Source: Euptelea pleiosperma (Eukaryota > Streptophyta > Magnoliopsida > Ranunculales > Eupteleaceae). Taken from it: a DNA stretch of 64,000 nt. The translations under genes and the position numbers were made by a program. The first letter of the stretch is position 1; every line of letters begins with the position of its first letter. The stretch covers positions 9,971,464 to 10,035,463 of the forward strand of contig CM068548.1 in assembly GCA_035048495.1 (NCBI GenBank). The letters are read 5' to 3'. The notes under the pieces were generated by a model that did not search any database, had not been told where the DNA came from, and worked only from the letters and a program-made list of their open reading frames with translations. Of this stretch, positions 24,440 to 36,019 are shown in pieces.

Positions 24440-24640
24440 TTCCCCGCACAAATCTAGTATGCAACTTATGCAAACATTGTATCCATCATTGAATGCTCCT
24501 TTAAAAACAAGCTTTTAATGTATAAAATATTTTTTTGAAATGTTGAAATAACACATTTTTCAAGGAACATACAACAGTAGTGACGCTGTTTTAAGTATGC
24601 AAACAGTTGCATACTAGATTTGTCCGCTTAGCACAAGCTA
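24440..24640. mobile_element. Mutator-like MITE (ACAAATCTAGTATGCAAC family)
   Basis: Ends read CACAAATCTAGTATGCAAC and, inverted, GTTGCATACTAGATTTGTCC. It matches the bounded copy at 49976-50168 through 'tgaatgctcctttaaaaaca' and 'ttgaaataacacatttttca'. No duplication is visible here. Confidence 0.55.
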
Positions 24641-24814
24641 TTGATTCCTAGTTTTTAACTAAGTTCGAAGAATTTTTGTCACTTCTGATTCCTGAACGTC
24701 CTGAATGTCCCTTTCTCCTTCTGACTTCTCCATTGTTTCAAATTCTAGTTCATCCGCTCATCCCACTCTCCTATGCTCATAATCCAAGTGAGAATCAAAC
24801 TTGAAAATTAGAAC

Positions 24815-26329
24815 CATGGTTTAAAATAATGCCTTTCTAATGGTTTTAATGGCCATTATTTTATATTTTTTTTCATTTTTTTCATTTTCAAAAATTTGAA
24901 TTCCAGAGCCATTTTTTTTATAATTTCCGTTATTTGGGAGGACTGAATTCCAGGAATTATATTTCCAATTCTGTGATTTTTCTCGGAATTAGAAGTTTTA
25001 GGGGGGAGAAGAAACTTCTAATTCCTGGAATTCTATTTCCGGGAGGAGAAACTTAAAAGATTTTTTATCGGGCTCCAACTCTCACACTCATCTCTAGGTG
25101 GACTTATAAAGAAAAAATCAGCAAGATTAGTTATTTAAAACCGTTGGATTGGTGTATTTGTTTTGGTTGATTCTTAACAGTGTAATATCTAGCATTATTT
25201 GGGGTACTTAGATCCAAAGGTTAGAAATTTTTAATCAACCTGGTTTTTAGCATGTAGGTCCACCTACGGATGGGACAAACATCCATATGGTCCGTGGTCT
25301 ACTAATGTGCCATGTGGCTCATATTGTGGTCCATCATCAATGGATTACACATTTGTAACCGTTTGATTGATGTCTTTTATGGGTTGATAACCGTGGGATA
25401 TATAACATTAGTTGGGGGTATAAAGATCCATGTTGAGAGATAACTAATCAGCCTGATTTTAGTTTGTAAGTCCACCTAGGGATGTATCTAACCGTTGGAT
25501 TGGTATCTTTTATAGGTTGATTTTTAACGGTTGGATTTCTAGCATTAGTTAGGGTATAAGGATCTAAAGCTTATAAATAACTAACCAACCTTATTTTTAG
25601 TATGTAGGTACACCTAGGGTTGGGATAAATATCCATACAGTATTAGTGATTTATAACCATTGGATTCATGTCTTTTATGGGTTGATTTTTAACTATGAGA
25701 TATCTAGCATTATTTGGGGTACTCAAATCTAAAGGTTAGAAATAATTAAACAACCTGATTTTTAGTATGTAGGTCCACCTAGGGATGGGATAAACATCAC
25801 TACGGTCTATTATCTCTAATAATGTGCCACATGGCGCGCTCAGAATGAGGTCCATAAGTAGTGTTGATAATGGACATCTGTATTTGTTGCTCCATGTGCC
25901 ACTTAGGCTTTAGCCATTGATATTTTGACATATATAGGTTAATCATAGTCAAAAAATTATCAAAATAATTTTAATTATTATTTTTAAAAAAATTCTTTAA
26001 ATTAGTATCGATAACATTTAATTGACTGATGGCAAAAAACTAGCAGTTGTTATAACACAAAGTTTTCTCTTATGTAGATGGATAGAAATTTCAATTATGT
26101 TAGATGTCCAAACAACTAAAATTTGAATTCATTAGAATTTCAAGTAGTTTCCACGGCGCAACCAAACACAAGAAATTTCAATTCTTTGAATTCAAATTCT
26201 TAGAAATCACAAATCTTGTTCTATTTTTAATTCCAAATCCGTGTTTGATTGCAAACAGACCCTTAACGGAAAAAAAAACAATAAAGCCCCCAGTCCGTTA
26301 TACCATTATAGGGCCTCTTTTAAAACTTG
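24815..26329. mobile_element. hAT-like MITE (CATGGTTTA end) split by nested repeats
   Basis: The left part begins CATGGTTTAAAATAATG at 24815 and the right part ends CCTCTTTTAAAACTTG at 26329. They are flanked by ATTAGAAC and ATTGGAAC, an 8-bp duplication with one transition. Family sequence fills only about 24815-24938 and 26260-26329. The 1.3 kb between is foreign: a GGAATTAGAAG foldback (24945-25065) and a palindromic-MITE array (25075-25870). Confidence 0.55.
25075..25870. repeat. Tandemly expanded palindromic MITE
   Basis: The family core ('accgttggattggtgt', 'gatccaaaggttagaaat', 'tttttagtatgtaggtccac') recurs about four times in the same direction, starting near 25135, 25358, 25490 and 25650. 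A normal copy has it once per arm. One copy near 25310 keeps 'gtgccatgtggctcatattg'. This looks like unequal exchange within the element. Confidence 0.55.
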
Positions 26330-26384
26330 ATTGGAACTATTGTTTTTTTTTTCATTAGTTAGTCTACCAACTTCGGTATACACG

Positions 26385-26584
26385 CTCCTTCAAAATGCCA
26401 CGTGGCACCATCTAATTATGAAACTTTTATATCTTTTGTCAATCCAAGTGATAGGTGCCCAATCATGATTATCATAGTTGAACTCGATAGTTTACTGGAC
26501 GATACTTGTTTGTATAAGACTCACACGGAACTGAAAGAAAAACTATTTACGGAAGCCCACAAGAACGGAATTTACTCACCTTAT
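26385..26584 (+). promoter_or_regulatory. Upstream segment shared by both phosphatase copies
   Basis: 26403-26580 aligns with 33260-33440 in front of the second copy: both share 'gaaactatttacggaag'-like, 'caagaacggaatttactc' and 'gataggtgcccaat' blocks. The tandem duplication therefore included promoter DNA. Short frames here are not genes. Downstream, copy 1 carries about 700 bp of extra sequence before the shared leader resumes near 27305. Confidence 0.55.
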
Positions 26585-26597
26585 CAGGGAAAAAAAT

Positions 26598-26990
26598 TTA
26601 GATGCAGAGGACTTTGGAGTTTGGATACAGTGGATGCAGAGGGGTCTCGTGGCCCTACATGACTCATTTTTTGGGCCCACTGACCGCATGGATGTCTACC
26701 CCACCCCTTGGTGGATATGCATATCAAAAATCAGTCTCAGTGATTGTTGCTAGACATAGATTATAGCACCGTTTTAGGATTGAGTGTAGCCATTGGATTT
26801 AAGCATGTTTTTTGCATAGGAACTTAATCCAATGGATAGATATTATCAAATGAGATTGATTTTTGAAATGCATATCCACCAAGGGGTGGGTTAAACATCC
26901 ATGCGGTCAGTGGGCCCCAAAAAAATGAGTCATGTAAGGCTACGACTACGAGACCCCTCTGCATCGACTACATCCAAAGTCCTCTGCAAA
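26598..26990. mobile_element. Palindromic MITE subfamily B
   Basis: The left arm 'gatgcagaggactttggagt ... ggggtctcgt ... gggcccactgaccgcatgg' returns inverted at 26900-26990. GGATATGC (26713) and its complement GCATATCC (26870) lie symmetrically on the arms. Confidence 0.6.
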
Positions 26991-27225
26991 CCAAAAATTA
27001 GCTTGATTAGTGATTTCAAACCTTTGGATCTGTGTAGCTCAAATAATGGGTCAATAATGCTCAAATTCCAACGGTTAAAATCAACCCATGAAAATAAGAG
27101 TTCCAATCCAACCCCTAGAAATCACTAATCAGGCTGATTTTTGGTTTATAGATTCACCTAGTGATTGAAAAAACATCCATACGGTCATAGTCCTCTAAGA
27201 ATGTGCCACATGGCTCACAAAGTTT
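26991..27225. mobile_element. G-box family MITE, left end missing
   Basis: It runs from 'caaaccaaaaattagcttga' to 'gtgccacatggctcacaaag'. The G-box is mutated to CACATG. It abuts subfamily B, about 200 bp from the phosphatase start. Confidence 0.5.
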
Positions 27226-27284
27226 TACGCATCCTTAACCCTAAATTACGCGGCTTTTCGTTTGCGCCTTGCGCAAAAGAGTCC

Positions 27285-27292
27285 TATAAATA
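27285..27292 (+). promoter_or_regulatory. TATA box of phosphatase copy 1
   Basis: TATAAATA, 134 bp before the ATG, in a CTATAAATACC context typical of plant promoters. The equivalent position in copy 2 lacks it, because the shared sequence there jumps from the 'cggaatttattcgc' block straight to the leader. Confidence 0.6.
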
Positions 27293-27425
27293 CCAACCTC
27301 TCGTTGCTTTTGAGCTGTAACAAAGTCCCATCTATTTTGCGCAAGTGTTGGTGACAAGAAACCAAGTGGTGGAGACCCCAGGAAATCACTTTTTCAACGC
27401 CGGGAAACCGCTTTTGATCGTCGTT

Positions 27426-29444
27426 ATGGCCAGAATTGTGGTGGTTTTCGATTTTGACAAGACGATTATCGACTGCGATAGCGATAATTGGGTAGTGGAT
27501 GAGTTGGGTGCCACCCAATTGTTCAATGAACTTCTTCCTACCATGCCTTGGAACTCTCTCATGGTCAGTTTGATTTCTAATTTTCTATTAGTTGCTTGTG
27601 TTATTTTTCAATTTTGAAGCTTTCTTTCTATTGGGGTTTTGATTTTTTCTCTTCAAATGTTGCCCAACAATGCTTAGATTTTTGTACATTGTTGTTCAGG
27701 TATTGATAGGGTTTTGAAAAAACCCTTGATTTAGTTTTTGATTTTATCTCTTGGGTTGTTTTTGTACTAATGTGAGACTTTTATCTTCTTGATCTGTTCA
27801 GGATAGGATGATGATGGAGCTTCACTCACAGCAGAGGACAATCAAAGAGATTGTAGAATGCTTAAAACGCGCTCCGTTGCATCCTCGGATCATCACAGCC
27901 ATTAAATCAGCCCATGCTCTTGGGTATTTTCCTTAACAATCCTTCTAAACTTTTTTTTTTTTTTTATCTTAGGGCGAGTTTGATTGCCAAATGGGAAAAT
28001 TGCATTTTCCTTGGGAAAACACAACTCTCCATTGTTATACAGCCTTTTTAAATCTGTATAAATTTCCCTTAATTTTCCCTACTAAGCCCGGAATTCATTT
28101 TCCATCCAGATAGGTGAGAATTCATTTCCACATGATTGAAATATGTGTTCTCAGTTGCAATCAATCAACCATTTAAGGCATCTCCCAGATGTATTTTCTC
28201 TAGAAAATTTACTGTACAATCAAACACGCCCTTAGTTTTAATGATTAATTTATGTAATTTGTTTTTGTTTAATAAACTTCTAGGTGTGATTTGAGAATCA
28301 TAAGCGACGCGAATATCTTCTTCATTGAGACAATCTTGAAACATCACGGTCTAATGGGTTATTTCTCGGAGATCGACACAAATCTGAGCTTTGTCGATGA
28401 AGAAGGGAAGCTCAGGATCTTCCCTTACCATGATCTTACCTCCTCTCCTCATGGTTGCAGTCTCTGCCCTCCCAACATGTGCAAGGTAATATAATTAATT
28501 ACCCTTAACTATCTTTCCCTTTTTAAGTGACTTGTTAATATACTTGATTAATACATTCTTAGAAGATCCTTCACATGTGTTCTTGATCTGTCTTGTATCC
28601 ATGGTGCTATTAGGATTGTCTGATGACTTATCAAATGCACAATCTAGCATCAGGACGTTCCACGACGAGCACTGAGAGAAATCTAGAAATTTTCTCATGA
28701 ACTAGAAATTATTAAGTTGCCGTTTCGATTTCGAAAAGTTGTTTACAATTTATATTCTACATGGACCAAGATTACGTTGATCGGTTGAACCAGATCCTTC
28801 CGTAGCGGAATATGATATATGTCCAGGTCTGCTGCAAATTCAGCTTTACCGAATTGGCAGATTTGATGAATGTGTTCTTCTTTCTGTAATGCCGGGTCTT
28901 CTGTGAACTTTGCTAATGATAACATAGAAAACGTAATCACATGCGATTTTGTTATACATTACATTAGTTTAAAATGATATTTAATTCTGAACTATTTAGG
29001 GGCTTCATTGCACTTCTTTCATTGTAATTTCTTTATTTGTTACTTCTGATTTATTATGGTTTTCTACAATAGGGTCTGGTGATCGAACGGATTCAAGCTT
29101 CTGCTTTTGCAGAAGGAAAGAAACAATTTATCTACCTTGGAGACGGACAGGGTGACTTTTGCTCGAGTTTGAAACTCAGAGAAGGAGACCATATGATGCC
29201 AAGGAAGAATTACCCACTCTGGGAGCTGGTTTGCAGTAACCCATCACTTATCAAGGCAGAGGTCTACGAATGGAGCAATGGGGAGGAGCTCGAACAGATT
29301 CTCCTTCACCTCATTAACACAATCATAGAAGAGAACAGCAACAGCAACTCACCTCGGTCGATTTCGGCTGATTGCAAGTTTCAGGACATTCCAGTCTCTA
29401 CCCATAAACCATTTTCCCAAGCCCACGCAGTTCCTCATTTGTAG
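27426..29444 (+). CDS. HAD-type phosphatase, PHOSPHO/PS2-like, tandem copy 1
   Basis: Exons are 27426-27563, 27802-27923, 28284-28485 and 29073-29444, all with GT-AG borders, giving 277 residues. It belongs to the plant PHOSPHO-type HAD phosphatases (Arabidopsis PS2/PPsPase1, PEPC1 and thiamine-phosphate-phosphatase-like proteins). Those are cytosolic Mg2+ enzymes that hydrolyse pyrophosphate, phosphocholine/phosphoethanolamine or related small phosphates and are often induced by phosphate starvation. Visible motifs are DFDKT (Asp9 nucleophile, Asp11), ISDAN with Ser94, and GDGQGDFC with Asp178 and Asp182 for the metal, plus the family's CPPNMCKG. The length fits the family. A Tourist-like MITE sits in intron 2. 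The substrate cannot be read from sequence. Confidence 0.88.
27972..28231. mobile_element. Tourist-like (PIF/Harbinger) MITE in intron 2 of copy 1
   Basis: Termini GGGCGAGTTTGATTG and CAATCAAACACGCCC are flanked by TTA on both sides (27969-27971, 28232-28234). The same intron of copy 2 is 92 bp, against 360 bp here, so the 260-bp element plus duplication explains the size difference. It inserted after the gene duplicated. Confidence 0.8.
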
Positions 29445-32280
29445 CTAAAACCTGAATATTGAGCAACAAGAAAGCCTTTTTTTGTCTTCTGCTGTTCTTT
29501 CTTTGCTTCAGTAATGCCAGCATTCTGTCATTTAATATGATTCAATTAGAGATAGGAATCAGCTTCATGGATTGTTGGTGTGGAACCTCATTCCTACTTT
29601 TTAGTTTGGTTGGGAACCCCCTTGAGGGTTCATCTTCCTACTCCCCAAACCATATACCTGTGGCCTACCAACCCATTGATTCAAATTGTGGGGCAAATCA
29701 AGTTCGGAGGCACCTTAGTTTTTTAGTTCCAAATCAGACTGTTAAGATTCTCTTGGCCCACCAATTGCAAGAAGTCCAATTTGATAGCTGGTGAGCCACC
29801 ACCAAAAGTGGTCTTAGTTTGCAAACCAAACATTTGGTCTTAGACTCAAGATTTATGAGCAAGACTGTCTCGCCTTCTACTAGAGAGTTTTTTGACAGTT
29901 GGTGCATCTCGGTCAACTGACCTTAGGAGAAAGATTCGCTGTCCCCGGGGGACTTCAAACTTTGCAGTCCCTTTGACACGTACACCAAGGCCTTAACCCC
30001 AACACATTAAGCCCTTGATTAATTGGTTCAAGGTGGAGTACGTCTCAGACATTTTGGGAAGGGGACTTCAAAGTTTGAAGTATCCAGGGGACAACGATTT
30101 TTTTCTCCATGACCTTGGATGAGTGATGGACGTTCGTGACACCGCATCATATCAAAACTCTCCATTGTTTCTGGAATGAGTCAAATTAAGATCTTGTGGG
30201 TTTCAACGTCATGGATGACGCACCTTTAAAGAGTTTGAGACGTGATGCCATGAGTTATTGAATGGTTGTTTTTTTGGAAATGGTCGGGCTCCAGTGAGTA
30301 AGACTTCTATCACAGCAGCCTGCAAATCACACAATCGCAAGCCAATGAGTTCTCGGCACGTACACCTCAAAGCAAAAGCACATGAGTACGTCATAAAAGG
30401 TGCCGAGATCTCATTGGTTTGTGATTGTGTCGGCTCCAGCTACCTTACCGCCCTAAAATAACAGGCTCTGGTTACAGGACACAATATGAGCCACATGGCA
30501 CACTATTAGAGGACTCTGACCGTATGGATGTTTTTCTAATCCCTAGGTGGACCTACAAACCAAAAATCCGCCTTTTTAGTGATTTCTAGGCATTGGATCT
30601 TTGTACTTCAAATACCGCTCAAATTCCCACAGTTGAACTTAACCCATGAAAATAAGTCCCAATCCAAAGCCTATAAACCACTAATCAGGCTGATTTTTGG
30701 TTTGTAGGTACACATAAGGATTATCCAAACATCCATACGGTCAGAGTCCTCTAAGAGTTGCCACGTGGCTCATATTGTGTCTTGTAACCGGAGCCTATCA
30801 TTTTAGGGCGGTAAGGTAACCGGAGCCTGAGCCTTTCGGAAAAATCTAGTCTGCATTTGCAGACTCAAAAGTATGCAACCATGGGGATAAAACTTTGATG
30901 GCCGGGCCGCCCATCGAAGGAGATGACAGGCAGCAGATCTCGGCACGTGGATTTGTACAGACTGACCACCTCGGCCTCACCACACACGTACCCAGGTAAC
31001 ACATGGTATCCACCTTGATTACTCCTTGTAATGTGTTTTTTTATTTATACAATAATTTCTTTTTGAAAATATTGAAATAACACGTATTTCAATGGACATC
31101 CTACAGTACTGACGGTGTTTGCATACTTTTAGGTCAGCAAACGTATGCAGACTAGATTTGTCCCTTCATTTTCTTACGCCAACATGATCAAACACATGAT
31201 ATCTACAGTTTTGGACCATGGGAAATCATGTAATAAAGTACAGTCAAAGCTAAATTATGTAATAAAATGGAGTCAAAGCTACCAAGTGAAGGTGGCAGAT
31301 CCTTACACGTGGCACACTCTTAGAGATCACCAGTGTATGGATGTTTGGCCCATCCCAAGGTAGACCTACATGCAAAAAATCCATCTGATTAGTGAATTTT
31401 AAGCTTTCGATTGGAGTCATTTTCATGGGTTGATTTTTTAAACATAGATTTTGAACATTATTTTAGGTAGAAAGATCTAAAGGTTTAAAATCATTAAATG
31501 ACATGGGAAGTAATTAAGAAGTTATCTTGGGTAGTATTGAAATTTAGGGAGAGAGCTCATTAATGGTGGCATCCCTCATCAAAGATGATTAGAAACCACA
31601 ATATGAGACATATGGCACACTCTTAGAGACCACTAGCTGCAAGGATCTTTGGCCCATCCCTAGTAGCATATACGTAGCAAAATTCAGTTTGGCTAGTAAT
31701 TTCTATTCATTGGATTAGAGTCATATTCATTATTTATTTTTAACCATGGATTTCGAGCATTATTTGGGATACTCAGATCCAAAGGTTAAGAATTACTAAT
31801 CAGGCTGATTTTTGGTATGTAGGTCCACCTAAGGATGGACCAAACATCCATATGATCAGTGTCCTCAAGTATTCCATGTGGCTCACATTGTGGTCTGTCG
31901 TAACGTATATTTTAATTGTTGGCTGACGTAAGAGGAAGTATATATTTTCTTTTAAGAGATTGTATATATTTAATGGGCTTACGCGAGTGACGTATGTCTC
32001 TTTTAACACCCCTATAAGTACAAATAATTTTAAAAAAAAACCAAGAAGCAAAATAGGAGTATTTTTTTATTTTCCTCCAAATTTTTTAATTCAAAATCCT
32101 TTTCAACGCAGGTGAAGGTCCTAGGTTCAAAACTCCATACGATACATTTGCTTTAAAAAATCTAAATAGGACAAAAGAAATCTAGGTCTTAGATTCAAAA
32201 CTCCTTGGGACTCTTTTACTTTAATAGTTTTATTCGACTATTTATCTAATACAAATCACTTGGACTAATAATAGACCTGG
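29445..32280. repeat. Intergenic mosaic of foldback MITEs between phosphatase copies
   Basis: It holds a foldback-like piece with 'ggggacttcaaagtttgaag' (29930-30110), half of a second foldback (30285-30440) related to 37825-38015, a G-box family copy (30440-30835), parts of the ATGCAAAC-type MITE (30850-31160), and two more family-A copies (31290-31510 and 31580-31910). No gene was seen. Confidence 0.5.
30440..30835. mobile_element. G-box palindromic MITE with long TIRs
   Basis: Its ends GGCTCC...TACCTTACCGCCCTAAAAT are inverted at the other side (ATTTTAGGGCGGTAAGGTAA), enclosing the usual core. A perfect G-box is in the right arm near 30760; the left one reads CACATG. The outer ends resemble 42616-43013. 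Confidence 0.65.
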
Positions 32281-32600
32281 GCTTGTGTTGGTCGGCACGT
32301 CCTCCTAGTGCTTTTTGCCACGTACCCAAGTGAGGAGAAAAGATTAGCTGGTCTAGGGACCTTCAAACTTTTAAGGTTCCCCTCCCAAAATGTCTGACAC
32401 GTACGTCAAGCCTAAACCTAACCTATGTTAAACCCTTTATTTAGTTAGTTAGGCGTGGGTAACATAGGGTATGTGTCACATTTTTGGAGGGAGCCTTCAA
32501 AGTTTGAAGGTCCCGGGACCAGAAATTTTTTTCTCCGGGAGAGAGTGTTTTGGCAAAAAGCACTCGGGGTACGTGCCGAGAACTATGTGGTAATCAGCCG
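32280..32600. repeat. Foldback element with GGCACGT...AGTGCTTTTTGCCA ends
   Basis: GGCACGTCCTCCTAGTGC near 32292 faces its inverted partner near 32580. Inside, 'ccttcaaacttttaaggttc' faces 'ccttcaaagtttgaaggtcc'. A related piece lies at 29930-30110. No duplication was found. Confidence 0.45.
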
Positions 32601-32648
32601 CTTCGCTGCTAACCCGCTGTAAGTAAAGTTTCACTCCCTCCAACCTAA

Positions 32649-32782
32649 CCTTTTTTTTTTTTTTTTTTTTTGCGAGGTAAGCCTTTTTTTAAAGAGATCA
32701 GTAACCCGGTGAAAGCGGGTTTTGAACCCCGGTCTATGGTATCGTCACCCACAAACTTTACCAAATGAGCATGCTGGCACCT
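32649..32782 (-). mobile_element. tRNA-derived SINE with poly(A) and 14-bp TSD
   Basis: Read on the minus strand, a tRNA-like head starts GGTGCCAGCATGCTCATTTG. It carries an A-box-like region, and a clear B box (GGGGTTCAAAACCC) lies about 45 bases further on. A short body and an A-run of about 22 follow. The whole is flanked by TCCCTCCAACCTAA at 32635-32648 and 32783-32796. These are the hallmarks of a SINE inserted by LINE machinery. It does not match an Au-SINE as I remember that family, so the family is unknown. Confidence 0.8.
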
Positions 32783-33558
32783 TCCCTCCAACCTAATCTT
32801 CCAATCCAAACTTATCCTATCAGTTAAATTCTCAAAACTATCCCTATTTTGCCAATGTTTCCAAAACTGCTTTTCGGGCGTAAACTTTCCCATTTTACCG
32901 CTTATTCCAAAAACGCGAACAGAATCACTCGCGTGCCACCCACTAATTAAAAGGAAAGGAAAAAAGTCCCAGTATCCCACTTTAACTACGATACACAGTA
33001 TATACCACTAGTAGTCGAATAATCCCTTCAATCCGGATGATCCTGACCGTCCTATTGATTCCCTACTTTTTTACTTGAAGAGAATGATGCACGCTTGATG
33101 TGGTTGAAAGGCACTCTTGATTTGTGTTTTAGCACGTGCCACAATGTACACATTGTCCATCTTTTGATTGATATGGAGTGTCGGATTGGTAGGCTACCTC
33201 TTGAATGGGCCATAGATCAAAAATCACATTGATCAGACGATTCAGACCCCTCTAATTATTAAATTTTTATGAATTTCGTCCATCCATGTGATGGATGCCC
33301 AATTTATAGATTCTCATCCTGCTCATTAATATTATAAGATGATCAGGTTTAATATTATACAAGCACTTTTTTGCATCAGTCTCACACTGAATTGAAAAAG
33401 AAACTATTTAGGAAAGAGGACAAGAACGGAATTTATTCGCTTGTGAGTTGTTACAAAGTGCCATATATTTTGCAGAAGGGTTGTTGATAAGAAACCAAGT
33501 GGTGGTGCCCCCGGAAAACCATCTTTTCAAAGCCGGTAAACCGCTTTTGATCGCGGTT

Positions 33559-36016
33559 ATGGCCGGAATTGTGGTGGTTTTCGATTTCGACAAGACGATT
33601 ATCGATTGCGATAGCGATAACTGGGTAGTGACTGAGTTGGGTGCCACCCAGTTGTTCAATGAACTTCGCCGTACCATGCCTTGGAACTCTCTCATGGTTA
33701 GTTTGATTTCTAATTTTCTATTACTTGCTTCTGTTATTTTTCAATTTCGATTTAAGTTTCGAAGCTTTCTTGCAATTGGGTTCTGATTTTCTTCTTCAAA
33801 TTTGGCAAAAAAATGCTTAAATTTTTTATATTTTTTTTTATGTATTTGTACCTTGTTGTTCAAGTATTGATGGGTTTTGAAAGAACCCTTGATTTAGTTT
33901 TCGATTTTATCTGAGATTTCCTTAGTTCCTTAGAAGAATTCATTTTCCTATCGTTTTTTTCTCTCTGGGTTTTTGTTGTTAACGAGAGATTCAGTGTTTT
34001 TCCTCTGTTCTTGGGCATTAATGTGTGACTTCTTCGTGATCTATTCAGGATAGGATGATGACAGAGCTTCACTCACAGCAAAGGACAGTCCAAGAGATTG
34101 CAGACTGCTTAAAACGTGTTCCATTGCATCCTCGGATCATCACAGCCATTAAATCAGCCCATGCTCTTGGGTATTTTCCTTAACCATCCTCTTCAAACTT
34201 TTTTTTTTTTTTTTTCTGAATTTTTAATGATTTATGTAATTTATTTTTGCTTAAACTTTGAGGTGTGATTTGAGAATCATAAGCGACGCGAATATCTTCT
34301 TCATTGAGACAATCTTGAAACATTATGGTCTAATGGGTTATTTCTCGGAGATTAACACAAATCCGATCTTGGTCGATGAAGAAGGGAAGCTCAGGATCTT
34401 CCCTTACCATGATCTCACCTCCTCTCCTCATGGTTGCAGTCTCTGCCCTCCCAACATGTGCAAGGTAATATTATTAATTCCCCCTTAATTATCTTTCACT
34501 TAGGGGGCATTTGGCAACACAAAAATAAGTAATTTATTGACTTTTATAAGCCAAAAAGGTCAAAAAAAAGTTAATTTGGATGGGTTTTGTATTTTTACTT
34601 TTTGAAAAGTTAAAAATTAACTTAAAATTGAAACTAAATTTTTTAGCTTTTAACTTCTAAAAATATTAGTAGGCCTCCCATACTTTTAATTTCTCTGTAA
34701 AAAATCAACTAATAACTTTTACTACAAGTAGAAGTGCTTTTAGTTCTCGTTCCAAATGCCTCCTTAATAGACTTAATTAATACTTTATGAGAACATCTTT
34801 CACATGAGGCTATTAGGATTGTTGATGACTCATCAAATGCACAATCTAGCATCAGGACAATCCATGATGACCACTTAGAAAGGGGCTAGTGTTCTCTTTA
34901 TTTTTATAGTTTGATTCATGGTTTAAAAAATGACCATTATAACGAAAATAACAGCCGTTATAACAGATTTGGACCTACCCCGTTACATTATGAACCATTT
35001 TAACGTTTAGAAAAATAATGACCATTATTTTATGAAAAAAATTGTGAAAGAACGACAGTTATTTCCGTTATAAATTTTATTGAAAAATTTGAAATTCAAA
35101 TTTTGAATCTTGGCGCCGTTATTTCTGCTATTTTTCTGTTTTTTTTTTTTCCATTTTTTCCCTTATGCATTACAATTTGTTATAACGGAAAAATGGTAAC
35201 ACCCCCAGTCCATTATACCGTCATAAGTTATAACAGCCCCTTTTAAACCTTGGTTTGATTCAATTAAATTAACTAAGCTGATTAATATACGCCAAAATTT
35301 TTTACGGAAGTCTATAAATTTTTTTTATTTTTTAGTTTTTCAATTCATATTCGACATACACCATGATTACATGGATCGGTTGAACCAGATCATTACGAAA
35401 CGGAACATGATATATGTCCTGGTCTGCTACAGATTCAGCTTTAAAGCAACCAAGTTGGCAAATTTGATTAAATATGTTTTCCTTTAGAGCCATCTTGCTG
35501 TAACGCCGGTTTTCGGCAAAGTTTACTAACGATAATATAGAAAACATAATCACATGGCGATTCGATATATATTACATTATTTTTAAATGATATGTTTCTT
35601 TTGATTATTAATGCCTTTGGATTAATTATGGTTTTGTACAATAGGGTCTGGTGATCGAACGGATTCGAGCTTCTACTTTCACGGAACGAAAGAAACAATT
35701 TATCTACCTTGGAGACGGCCGCGGCGACTTTTGCTCGAGTTTGAAACTGAGAGAAGGAGACCATGTGATGCCAAGGAAGAATTACCCACTCTGGGAACTG
35801 GTTTGTAGTAATCCATCACTTATCAAGGCAGAGGTCCATGAATGGAGCGACGGAGACGAGCTCAAACGGATTCTCCTTGGTCTCATTAACACAACCATCA
35901 TAGAAGAGAACAACAACAGCGACTCGCCTCGGTTGATCGAGGGTGATTGCAAGTCTCAGTCCATTGCAGTCTCTACCCATGACCCCTTTTCCCAAGCTCA
36001 AACAGTTCCTCATTAG
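33559..36016 (+). CDS. HAD-type phosphatase, PHOSPHO/PS2-like, tandem copy 2
   Basis: Exons are 33559-33696, 34049-34170, 34263-34464 and 35645-36016. Each has exactly the length of its counterpart in copy 1 and the product is again 277 residues. All catalytic motifs are kept (DFDKT, ISDAN, GDGRGDFC). Differences are scattered and mostly outside motifs, with many in the last 80 residues, which suggests that both copies encode working enzymes. Introns 1 and 3 are longer here; intron 3 carries a Tourist-like and a hAT-like MITE. There is no TATA box like that of copy 1 in the shared leader. The role is as for copy 1: a small-molecule phosphatase, possibly linked to phosphate recycling. This is inferred from the family. 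Confidence 0.88.
34503..34763. mobile_element. Tourist-like MITE in intron 3 of copy 2
   Basis: GGGGGCATTTGG and CCAAATGCCTCC ends are flanked by TTA on both sides (34500-34502, 34764-34766). It is absent from intron 3 of copy 1. Confidence 0.75.
34917..35252. mobile_element. hAT-like MITE in intron 3 of copy 2, 8-bp TSD
   Basis: It starts CATGGTTTAAAAAATG, ends TTTTAAACCTTG, and has GTTTGATT on both sides (34909-34916, 35253-35260). It belongs to the CAAGGTTTA family and is absent from copy 1, so it is younger than the duplication. Confidence 0.8.
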
Positions 36017-36019
36017 CAG

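Noticed and set aside
26402..26662. 86-codon open frame upstream of phosphatase copy 1
   Set aside because: Its first part is the promoter segment shared with copy 2, where the frame is not kept, and the rest runs into a MITE.
32700..32782. Possible tRNA gene on the minus strand
   Set aside because: It has a B box but no proper acceptor stem, and it ends in poly(A) with a 14-bp target duplication, so it is a SINE.
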